This document shows, piece by piece, positions 1 to 4,822 of a stretch of DNA of 5,977 nt. A program made the position numbers and the translations under genes. Positions within the stretch are counted from its first letter, which is position 1. Each line of letters begins with the position of its first letter. Source of the DNA: Prolixibacteraceae bacterium (GTDB lineage: Bacteria; Bacteroidota; Bacteroidia; Bacteroidales; Prolixibacteraceae); assembly GCA_016930735.1 (NCBI GenBank), contig JAFGGF010000057.1:1-5977 (forward strand). Reading direction: 5' to 3'. Below the pieces are notes generated by a model. The model saw nothing but the letters and a program-made list of their open reading frames with translations. It ran no database searches and was not told the origin of the DNA.

Positions 1-123
1 CATTGCCGAAATGGTAACCAACCCCAGTGGCGGCACTGCGGCTTTTTTGGAAATAAATCGCAATACATGTGTGAAACTCCAGAATGAGTCGGGATACTTT
101 GGATATACCAGTAAAATATTCAT
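1..123 (-). CDS. B12-binding domain radical SAM protein, N-terminal fragment
   Basis: This is the first 41 codons of a gene that runs off the left edge of the window. The translation begins MNILLVYPKYPDSFWSF and continues through FISKKAAVPPLGL to TISAM. The opening beta-strand MNILLVYP, the YPxYPDSFWSF stretch and the KKAAxPPLGL motif are characteristic of the N-terminal cobalamin-binding (Rossmann-like) domain of B12-dependent radical SAM proteins, especially the group with a C-terminal DUF4070 domain, which as I recall includes hopanoid methylases such as HpnP. The radical SAM CxxxCxxC cluster would lie outside the window, so the substrate cannot be judged. An in-frame TAA lies 18 bases upstream of the ATG, so this start is firm. 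The gene is separated from the lmo0937-type gene by an intrinsic terminator and about 200 bp of spacer, so it probably has its own promoter. The family is recognised by motif only, without a search. Confidence 0.85.
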   Translation of the reverse strand, partial: MNILLVYPKYPDSFWSFTHVLRFISKKAAVPPLGLVTISAM

Positions 124-152
124 AATTTTTAAATTTCTGTATTAATTTATAA

Positions 153-160
153 GAAAGGTA
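153..160 (-). promoter_or_regulatory. possible -7 element upstream of the radical SAM gene
   Basis: On the minus strand this reads TACCTTTC, one base off the Bacteroidota -7 consensus TAnnTTTG, 29 bases before the radical SAM start codon. I see no convincing TTG-type -33 box at the expected distance, so this is only a weak candidate. Confidence 0.25.
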
Positions 161-203
161 AAAAATGAAGGGTGGATGATTGTTATACAATTCCTACATA
201 ATG

Positions 204-221
204 TTACATAATTCACACTTT
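204..221. repeat. intergenic motif, copy 1 (TTACATAATTCACACTTT)
   Basis: This 18-base element lies 81 bases upstream of the radical SAM start. Near-identical copies occur at 1275-1291 and 1343-1360, upstream of the coiled-coil lipoprotein gene. The core TACATAAT is also directly repeated at 195-202 and 205-212, spaced by 10 bp, one helical turn. This suggests a protein-binding site, but it could be chance in AT-rich DNA. Confidence 0.4.
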
Positions 222-230
222 GGAAAGTGT
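215..230. promoter_or_regulatory. inverted repeat upstream of the radical SAM gene, possible operator
   Basis: ACACTTT and AAAGTGT form a perfect 7-bp inverted repeat around a central GG. The spacer is too small for a stable hairpin loop without opening the innermost pairs, so a dimeric protein-binding site is more likely than a terminator. It shares its left half with the repeated intergenic motif at 204-221 and sits about 90 bases upstream of the radical SAM start codon. Confidence 0.35.
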
Positions 231-328
231 ATCCAATTGCCACAATAAGTATCAGGTTATCCTCTCGCCAGGCAAAATTTCCAAAGGTTGGTTCGTTGCG
301 GGCAGCGGTTATTTTTGAGACAGTATTT

Positions 329-360
329 AAAAAAAATGTGGACACTTTGCCCACATTTTT
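329..360 (-). terminator. rho-independent terminator after the lmo0937-family gene
   Basis: AAAAATGTGG (332-341) and CCACATTTTT (351-360) are perfectly complementary over 10 bp around a 9-base loop. Read on the minus strand the stem is followed by a run of eight T (336 to 329). It lies about 60 bases past the stop of the lmo0937-family gene and before the radical SAM promoter region, so it should end transcription of the stress-type gene group. The arms also give five T on the plus strand, so weak bidirectional action is possible, although no plus-strand gene is seen. Confidence 0.75.
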
Positions 361-419
361 AAAACCCAAACTAAACTATTAACATACCAACCACAAACAT
401 TATTTTATGTCCGGAACTT

Positions 420-575
420 TTATAAAATCCTTCTTCCCTGAATAATTCTAATTATTATGGCAATAACTGCAATTACCAGCAAAACGTGAATAATCCCGCC
501 TGCACTGTACCCTAAAAATCCGATTGCCCATGCAATTATCAGGATTACTGCGATGATGTAAAGTAAATTTCCCAT
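420..575 (-). CDS. lmo0937-family small membrane protein (DUF5670-like)
   Basis: This is a complete 51-residue protein starting MGNLLYIIAVILIIAWAIGF, continuing LGYSAGGIIHVLLVIAVI and ending RIIQGRRIL. Two hydrophobic helices (about residues 4-21 and 28-46) are joined by a short turn containing GYSAGGIIH, and a basic C-terminus follows. The pattern YIIAVILIIxWxIGFxGYxxGGxIHxLLVIAxI is typical of the lmo0937 family, which is widespread in Bacteroidota and Firmicutes, has no known biochemical function and is usually found with stress-response genes. It should sit in the inner membrane as a hairpin with a positively charged tail. The sequence AAAGG lies a few bases before the ATG as a plausible ribosome-binding site. 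It follows the coiled-coil lipoprotein gene with a 214-bp spacer and is followed by a strong terminator. The family call is confident; the role is not known. Confidence 0.88.
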   Translation of the reverse strand: MGNLLYIIAVILIIAWAIGFLGYSAGGIIHVLLVIAVIAIIIRIIQGRRIL

Positions 576-599
576 GACCTTTATTTTAAATTGTTTCTT

Positions 600-770
600 T
601 TAATTTAATACCTGACAGATGATCCAATTTTCCGATTTACCGTTGGCAACATTTTCTTTCAGACAAAACCCGCAAGGAAATTTTATCTGAACCTTCCACA
701 CTTTTGCCGATATTCTCATTTTTGGAGAATGGGCTGTGTTGAAAAAAAATATTGTTTTCGGCCTCTTCAT
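600..770 (-). CDS. doubtful small ORF, 56 residues, CxxC motif
   Basis: An open frame begins 19 bases after the stop of the coiled-coil lipoprotein gene: MKRPKTIFFFNTAHSP at the start, FPCGFCLKEN at residues 31-40, and a third cysteine near the C-terminus (WIICQVLN). GAAGT just before the ATG is a weak ribosome-binding site. Arguments against it are several rare codons (AGG, AGA, ATA), a T8 run inside the first ten codons that looks more like part of a terminator, and no recognised family. The CGFC pair could bind a metal or be accidental. I give it low weight and do not assign a function. Confidence 0.15.
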   Translation of the reverse strand: MKRPKTIFFFNTAHSPKMRISAKVWKVQIKFPCGFCLKENVANGKSENWIICQVLN

Positions 771-781
771 ACTTCAATATT
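742..781 (-). terminator. possible weak terminator after the coiled-coil lipoprotein gene
   Basis: On the minus strand AATATTG (781-775) pairs with CAATATT (754-748), followed by T that belongs to an eight-base T run (749-742). The stem is AT-only and the loop is 20 bases, so it would be weak. Its position directly after the lipoprotein stop codon and the T run are the reasons to list it. Confidence 0.3.
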
Positions 782-789
782 ATTTTGGT

Positions 790-1251
790 TTATTCCTTGT
801 CACGAACTGTGAAATCGGAGAATGCTTTTCCCAATTCATCCATATCGTGTTTAAACTCCACCTTAAATGTTTGCCACTGGTCGGTTTCTCCTTCTTGGTA
901 TTCGCCCAGCTTAATTTTCAGGTCGCTGTTTTTTTCTTCCAGTTCAGCCAGCTTTTTTTCATAAAGTACCTTGTTGTCCTGGCTGGCGCCTGCAATACTC
1001 AATTTTAGGCCGGCAATTGTTTTTTCATTGGCAATTATTTGATTTTGAAATTCAGTTTTGAATTGCTGGAATTCAGTGACTGAATCCTGGAGTGCCAGGT
1101 TCAAATCGCTTTGTGCATCAATAACAGCCTCTTTTGCATCCAGTACATTTTCCTCGGCATTTTCAATTTTCTGCGACGGTGAATTGCAACTTGTTACAAG
1201 AATGCCGGCAATAAAAACTGTTACAGCCAGCGTGAATATTATTTTTTTCAT
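790..1251 (-). CDS. coiled-coil lipoprotein, sll1863-like stress protein
   Basis: This is a complete 153-residue protein. Residues 1-21 are a lipoprotein signal peptide (MKK, a hydrophobic stretch, then the lipobox V-T-S-C with Cys22 as the acylated residue). The mature part is almost entirely charged helix: QKIENAEENVLDAKEAV, an EFQxFKTEFQNQIxANEK segment (about 60-77), a KKLAELEEKNSDLKIKL heptad region (about 99-115) and an FKxEFKHDMDELGKAF tail (about 129-144). This layout matches small Bacteroidota lipoproteins that databases tend to label sll1863-family stress response proteins; I recall that label but could not search. It is probably anchored in the periplasmic leaflet of a membrane. 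It follows the hybrid kinase by 110 bp, with its own -7 element in that spacer, and precedes the lmo0937-type gene. No catalytic motif is visible, and its role may be structural or protective. Confidence 0.8.
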   Translation of the reverse strand: MKKIIFTLAVTVFIAGILVTSCNSPSQKIENAEENVLDAKEAVIDAQSDLNLALQDSVTEFQQFKTEFQNQIIANEKTIAGLKLSIAGASQDNKVLYEKKLAELEEKNSDLKIKLGEYQEGETDQWQTFKVEFKHDMDELGKAFSDFTVRDKE

Positions 1252-1263
1252 GGTTTTGAATAT

Positions 1264-1277
1264 TAATTGCGCAATTA
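1264..1277. promoter_or_regulatory. 14-bp perfect palindrome in the leader, possible operator
   Basis: TAATTGCGCAATTA is a perfect palindrome located 12 bases before the start codon of the coiled-coil lipoprotein gene and about 15 bases downstream of its putative -7 element. That position, at or just past the transcription start, would suit a repressor site. It abuts copy 2 of the repeated intergenic motif (1275-1291). Confidence 0.4.
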
Positions 1278-1291
1278 CATTATTACACTTT
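1275..1291. repeat. intergenic motif, copy 2 (TTACATTATTACACTTT)
   Basis: This copy matches copy 1 (204-221) with one substitution and one deleted base. It sits between the putative -7 element and the palindrome in front of the coiled-coil lipoprotein gene, where a bound regulator would overlap the transcription start. Confidence 0.4.
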
Positions 1292-1299
1292 CAAAGGTA
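1292..1299 (-). promoter_or_regulatory. Bacteroidota -7 promoter element for the coiled-coil lipoprotein gene
   Basis: On the minus strand this reads TACCTTTG, a full match to the Bacteroidota -7 consensus TAnnTTTG, 40 bases before the start codon. The expected TTG-type -33 box is not clear: the nearest candidate, TTTC at 1315-1318, is only 15 bases away. The gene could thus be transcribed separately from the kinase pair, or be activator-dependent. Confidence 0.45.
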
Positions 1300-1342
1300 T
1301 TTTTCTTTGGCCCCGAAACACTTACATAACTTTGCGTATGAT

Positions 1343-1360
1343 TTACATTATTCACACATT
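1343..1360. repeat. intergenic motif, copy 3 (TTACATTATTCACACATT)
   Basis: Copy 3 differs from copy 1 at two positions and lies 68 bp from copy 2, directly after the stop codon of the hybrid kinase and upstream of the putative promoter of the coiled-coil lipoprotein gene. A partial copy, TTACATAACT at 1322-1331, lies between them, 21 bp from this one (about two helical turns). Confidence 0.4.
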
Positions 1361-1361
1361 T

Positions 1362-3095
1362 TTATGTTTTATATACTTCTGAATAATAGCTGTTTATCAT
1401 TTTCCTTAAATCAACCCTTTTTAAGGGTTTAGAGATGTGGTTATTACATCCTGCTTCAATTGCCTTTTCCCTGTCGCCTGGCATTGCATAGGCGGTTTGT
1501 GCAATTATCACTACTTGTTTATTAAACTCCCTGATTTTCCGGGTGGCTTCATAACCATCCATTGCCGGCATGTTTATATCCATCAGCACCAAATCGATGT
1601 CAGGATTTTTCCGGCAAACTTTAATTGCATCAACTCCGGTTACTGCGATTAAAAAATTTTCAGAAAGCCCTTCAAGCATTTTCATAAGAAGTATTTCCGA
1701 TGTTTCATCATCTTCAACAATTAAAATTTTAAGCTTTCTGCTTTTGTTATTTGTTGATGGATCTGGCGGGGCAATCTGGTTGACATGATTCGTTTTCTTT
1801 TTTGGACGGACTGGTATGGTAAAAAAGAAAGCTGAGCCGGAAGGATTCCCATTTTTGTGGATATTGTCTTTTACCCATATTTTCCCTCCCAACATTTCAA
1901 CGTATGCTTTCGATATGGACAACCCAAGGCCGGCCCCTTCGTAGTTCCTGTTCAAAGCTTCGCTGCCCTGCCTGAAACGTTCAAAAATGATTTTTTTCTG
2001 AGCAGCCGGAATACCCGGGCCGCTGTCTTTTACGAAAAATTCAAGGATTTCGCCCTTTACTTTGTAGCCTAATTCAATGGAGCCCGTTTGGGTAAATTTG
2101 ATTGCATTTTTAACCAGGTTGGTCAGCACTGCATACACTTTTTCCCGATCTGTTCGGATAAATGCTTTATCTGAGGGCAGTTCATTTTTGAAGGAAAGAT
2201 GCAGCTTTTTTTGCTCTGCTTCCAGCTTAAAGAAGTGATAAATGTATTCAACCTGTTCGTTTATATTTGTTTCTGAAACTGAAACTTCAATTTTCTGTGA
2301 TTCTATTTTTGAAATGCTGATGATGTCGTTTATTATATTGAGCATGCGCGCACCGCTTTTCTCAATAATACCAATATAATCCTGCTGCTCTTCAGCTTTT
2401 AATTTTAATGTTTTAAGTAACTCGGTAAAACCCAGGATGCCGTTCATGGGTGTTCTGATTTCGTGGCTCATGTTGGCCAGAAAAGCCGATTTTAGCCGGT
2501 CCCCTTCTTCTGCTTTTTCCTTGGCTTTTATTAATTCATTTTCGGCATGTTTACGCTTAGTAATGTCAACCAGGGTCACCAGGCATTTTTCGTCGATGTT
2601 ACTGATTATAGCGTTAACAAGTATAAATTTCAATGAATCGTCACCTGTTTCCAGTTTAAGTTCGCAGGTTTCTTTTAATTTGGTTTTAAATATTTTTTGC
2701 AGAAAACGATTATAAACGGCTCTTGTATCACCAGATACAAAAAATCCAAAACTACTTTTTATCAGCTTCGAACGTTCTTTACCCAATATTTGTTCGGCAC
2801 TAAAATTTAAATCTGTAATTACACCTTCCTTTGTCAGAGTCAGGTATCCTGAAGGGGCAAAATCATACAACTCGGTATATTTTTTTTCTGCAAGTTCTGT
2901 TTTTTTCTTGGCCTGCTTAAGCTCTTCATTTTGTAATTCCAGTTCAATCTGGTGTAATTGGAGCTCCTGAATGAGTTTTAAAGTATCGGATTCGGAAAAA
3001 GATGCTTTTAACCCTTTCTTTTTTTGGTTTAGCAACAAATCTGCCGCTTTGCGCAGTTTGCCGGATTTGGTTTCTGGTTTTTCCTTTTTATCCAT
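1362..3095 (-). CDS. cytoplasmic PAS hybrid histidine kinase with C-terminal receiver
   Basis: This 577-residue protein has no membrane segment or signal peptide. A basic N-terminus leads into a coiled-coil helix (about 38-75, with LHQIELELQNEELKQ), then a PAS fold (about 72-180, ending LVDITKRK). The DHp domain has NMSHEIRTP with the phosphoacceptor His211. The ATPase domain shows the N-box (NLVKN, N326 and N330), G1 box DSGPGI (D357), F-box FERFRQG (371-377) and G2 box GAGLGLS (387-393). A proline-rich linker (about 430-453) joins a complete receiver (about 455-570) with acidic residues E461/D462/D463, phosphoacceptor Asp506 in LVLMDINMP, Thr534 and Lys556. All catalytic residues are present, so it should autophosphorylate and pass phosphate to its own receiver. 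The start overlaps the upstream kinase stop (ATGGATAA), implying translational coupling. The core is a duplicate of that kinase. Signal and final target are unknown; no output regulator is encoded here. Confidence 0.95.
   Translation of the reverse strand: MDKKEKPETKSGKLRKAADLLLNQKKKGLKASFSESDTLKLIQELQLHQIELELQNEELKQAKKKTELAEKKYTELYDFAPSGYLTLTKEGVITDLNFSAEQILGKERSKLIKSSFGFFVSGDTRAVYNRFLQKIFKTKLKETCELKLETGDDSLKFILVNAIISNIDEKCLVTLVDITKRKHAENELIKAKEKAEEGDRLKSAFLANMSHEIRTPMNGILGFTELLKTLKLKAEEQQDYIGIIEKSGARMLNIINDIISISKIESQKIEVSVSETNINEQVEYIYHFFKLEAEQKKLHLSFKNELPSDKAFIRTDREKVYAVLTNLVKNAIKFTQTGSIELGYKVKGEILEFFVKDSGPGIPAAQKKIIFERFRQGSEALNRNYEGAGLGLSISKAYVEMLGGKIWVKDNIHKNGNPSGSAFFFTIPVRPKKKTNHVNQIAPPDPSTNNKSRKLKILIVEDDETSEILLMKMLEGLSENFLIAVTGVDAIKVCRKNPDIDLVLMDINMPAMDGYEATRKIREFNKQVVIIAQTAYAMPGDREKAIEAGCNNHISKPLKRVDLRKMINSYYSEVYKT
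1788..2567 (-). repeat. duplicated kinase core, copy in the hybrid kinase
   Basis: This 780-bp block encodes residues 177-436 of the hybrid kinase and aligns without a gap to 3187-3966 at a constant offset of 1399 bp. I count 58 amino-acid differences over 260 residues (about 78 % identity). The longest identical DNA run I noticed is 37 bases, 2449-2485 against 3848-3884, covering the codons around the phosphoacceptor histidine. Similarity stops abruptly at the PAS/DHp boundary on one side and soon after the G2 box on the other. Confidence 0.85.
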
Positions 3096-4746
3096 GTTGA
3101 ATTATGTTATCGTTTTTCTCTAACTTATTGAAACTTTTTGGTTGAACTATTGATGAATTATTTTTCCTGGCTCCTGAAATAAAAACGTTCGTTTTCTCGG
3201 GCGGGTTAACTGGTATAGTAAAAAAGAAAGTAGCACCTGAATCATTCTCATTTTTGTCTGCATTATTTATAACCCAAATTTTTCCACCCAGCATTTCAAC
3301 ATACGCTTTTGAAATGGCCAGTCCCAATCCCGCCCCTTCGTATTGGCGGTTAAAAGATTCGCTGCCTTGCCTGAAGCGTTCAAAAATGATTTCTTTCTGG
3401 ATTTCCTGAATCCCGGGACCGCTGTCTTTTACATAAAATTCAAGGAATCCTTCTTTTTTCAAACAACCCAGTTCAACGGAACCGGTTTGAGTAAACTTAA
3501 TCGCATTTTTCACCAGGTTTGTGAGCACCGCATACACTTTTTCCTTATCGGTAAATATTACCGCGTCTTCATTAGGCAATCCGTTTTTGAAAGAGATGTC
3601 CAGTTTTTTCTGTTCTGCTTCCAACTTAAAAAAATGATAAATGTACCCGATCTGTATGTTTACATTGATTTGTGAAACTGAAACTTCAATTTGTTGCGAT
3701 TCAATTTTCGAAATACTGATAATATCGTTTATAATATTGAGCATTCGGATACCACTTTTTTCGATAATACCAATAAATCTTTGTTGTTCTTCGCCTGATA
3801 AATCTTCAGTACGAAGCAATTCCGCAAAGCCGAGGATTCCATTCATTGGTGTTCTGATTTCGTGGCTCATGTTGGCCAGAAAAGTTGATTTTAAGCGGTC
3901 GTTTTCTTCAGCTTTCATTTTGGCCTTCATTAATTCCGTTTCGGCATGTTTGCGTTCGGTAATATCACTTGAAATTCCTATAACACCTGTTAATTCTCCA
4001 TTTGAATTGAGCATTGGTGTATCGGTTACAAATGCAGGAAAACTACTTCCGTCTTTTCTTTTTACAAAAAATTCTCCGGCCCATTTTTTTCCTTCGCTTA
4101 ACTTTCTCATAATGTCATTGGCCTTCTTTTTCGATTGCCGGGCAGGTGTTAAATGAATAATATTTTGTCCGATGGCCTCAGCAGAAGTCCACCCGTATAT
4201 TTTTTCGGCAGCTTTGTTCCAGTAAATTACTTTGCCCTGCAAGTTGGTTGCAATTACAGCCTGCCCCACATTGTTAATCAGGTCAGCCTGAAATTTTATT
4301 TCCTTTTGAATGTTTGTACGTTCGGTAATGTCCCTGATATTGCATTGTATTACATTGTGCCGGTCTTCTATATATACGTTGCTTACAAATTCAACATGAA
4401 TTATTCTTCCGGTCGATGTTTGGAGTGGCAAATCGTCGTACCGTACATATTTCGTTTGTTGCAATTCCAGAAATTTCTCCTTGTTCTCGTAAATATCCTG
4501 AAAAGCGCCTATTTCCCAAACTGATTTTTCAGTGAAATCCTGCTTGGTATAGCCAAGCAAATCAATTAAAAACGGATTGACATCAATAATCTTACCGGAT
4601 GTGGCATCCAGAATAAGAATCCCGTCTTTTGCCGATTCGAACAAGCGGCGATAACGAATCTCGGAAGCCAACAACTTTTTTATTAAAATTGATTTCTTTC
4701 CCTTTGGCTTTTGTCCCTGATTGTCTGTGACTGTTGACTTACTCAT
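3088..4746 (-). CDS. cytoplasmic PAS-PAS histidine kinase without receiver
   Basis: This 552-residue protein has no membrane segment. PAS domain 1 spans about 25-142 (RYRRLFESAKDGILILDA at its start, CNIRDITER at its end). PAS domain 2 spans about 147-264 (INNVGQAVIATNLQGKV at its start, GISSDITER at its end). The DHp domain carries NMSHEIRTP with phosphoacceptor His295. The ATPase domain has NLVKN (N410, N414), DSGPGI (D441), FERFRQG and GAGLGLA (471-477). After the last strand (FFFTIPV, to 513) only a 39-residue unstructured-looking tail follows, where its paralogue next door carries a linker and a receiver. All kinase residues are intact, so it should autophosphorylate, and phosphate must then go to a separate receiver, possibly that of the downstream hybrid kinase. 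The PAS domains probably sense a cytoplasmic cue; no haem or flavin ligand can be assigned by eye. It lies 76 bp after the CHRD lipoprotein gene. Confidence 0.95.
   Translation of the reverse strand: MSKSTVTDNQGQKPKGKKSILIKKLLASEIRYRRLFESAKDGILILDATSGKIIDVNPFLIDLLGYTKQDFTEKSVWEIGAFQDIYENKEKFLELQQTKYVRYDDLPLQTSTGRIIHVEFVSNVYIEDRHNVIQCNIRDITERTNIQKEIKFQADLINNVGQAVIATNLQGKVIYWNKAAEKIYGWTSAEAIGQNIIHLTPARQSKKKANDIMRKLSEGKKWAGEFFVKRKDGSSFPAFVTDTPMLNSNGELTGVIGISSDITERKHAETELMKAKMKAEENDRLKSTFLANMSHEIRTPMNGILGFAELLRTEDLSGEEQQRFIGIIEKSGIRMLNIINDIISISKIESQQIEVSVSQINVNIQIGYIYHFFKLEAEQKKLDISFKNGLPNEDAVIFTDKEKVYAVLTNLVKNAIKFTQTGSVELGCLKKEGFLEFYVKDSGPGIQEIQKEIIFERFRQGSESFNRQYEGAGLGLAISKAYVEMLGGKIWVINNADKNENDSGATFFFTIPVNPPEKTNVFISGARKNNSSIVQPKSFNKLEKNDNIIQHG
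3187..3966 (-). repeat. duplicated kinase core, copy in the PAS-PAS kinase
   Basis: This is the partner of the block at 1788-2567 and encodes residues 261-520. Differences between the copies cluster in the DHp hairpin loop (LKTLKLKAEE against LRTEDLSGEE), in parts of the ATPase domain away from the nucleotide-binding boxes, and near the end, while the phosphorylation and ATP-binding motifs are unchanged. That is the pattern of purifying selection on two working kinases. Confidence 0.85.
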
Positions 4747-4765
4747 GGTATTTCATTTTGTTAAA

Positions 4766-4790
4766 GCAGCGCCAATTTTATCAGCGCTGC
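4766..4790 (-). terminator. GC-rich hairpin before the PAS-PAS kinase, possible attenuator
   Basis: GCAGCGC (4766-4772) and GCGCTGC (4784-4790) form a perfect 7-bp stem around an 11-base AT-rich loop. On the minus strand only TTTAAC follows, a poor T tract, so termination would be partial. It lies between the CHRD lipoprotein stop and the kinase start codon, ending 19 bases before the latter. It could lower read-through from lipoprotein to kinase, act as an RNA processing or stability element, or affect kinase translation. Confidence 0.45.
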
Positions 4791-4822
4791 AATATTTCTC
4801 AAATTCATTGCTCCATAAATCT

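Noticed and set aside
2..145. A plus-strand open frame from the left edge, 47 residues with an aromatic C-terminus resembling an outer-membrane protein end.
   Set aside because: The minus strand of the same bases encodes a recognisable B12-binding radical SAM N-terminus with a firm start, so the plus frame is its shadow.
142..369. A 75-residue minus-strand frame ending just before the radical SAM gene and in the same frame.
   Set aside because: It begins at the edge of the terminator hairpin, has no ribosome-binding site or recognisable motif, and covers the region expected to hold the radical SAM promoter.
712..730. ATTCTC/GAGAAT hairpin considered as a terminator.
   Set aside because: Only six A/T-rich pairs and no T tract on either strand.
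736..1008. Plus-strand frames of 70-90 residues opposite the coiled-coil lipoprotein gene.
   Set aside because: They are antisense shadows of a gene with a clear signal peptide, lipobox and heptad pattern; their hydrophobicity arises from complementing Lys/Glu-rich codons.
3088..3095. The overlap of the two kinase genes considered as a frameshift that split one long multi-domain hybrid kinase.
   Set aside because: Each protein has its own complete DHp and ATPase domain, and ATG/TAA overlaps of this type are normal coupled gene junctions.
1788..3966. The long direct repeat considered as an assembly artefact or a mobile element.
   Set aside because: The copies differ at roughly a fifth of the encoded residues, lie inside distinct intact genes, and have no terminal inverted repeats or transposase.
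3343..4524. Several plus-strand frames of 110-171 residues within the kinase genes.
   Set aside because: They mirror strongly conserved PAS, DHp and ATPase coding sequence and show no family motif or start signal of their own.
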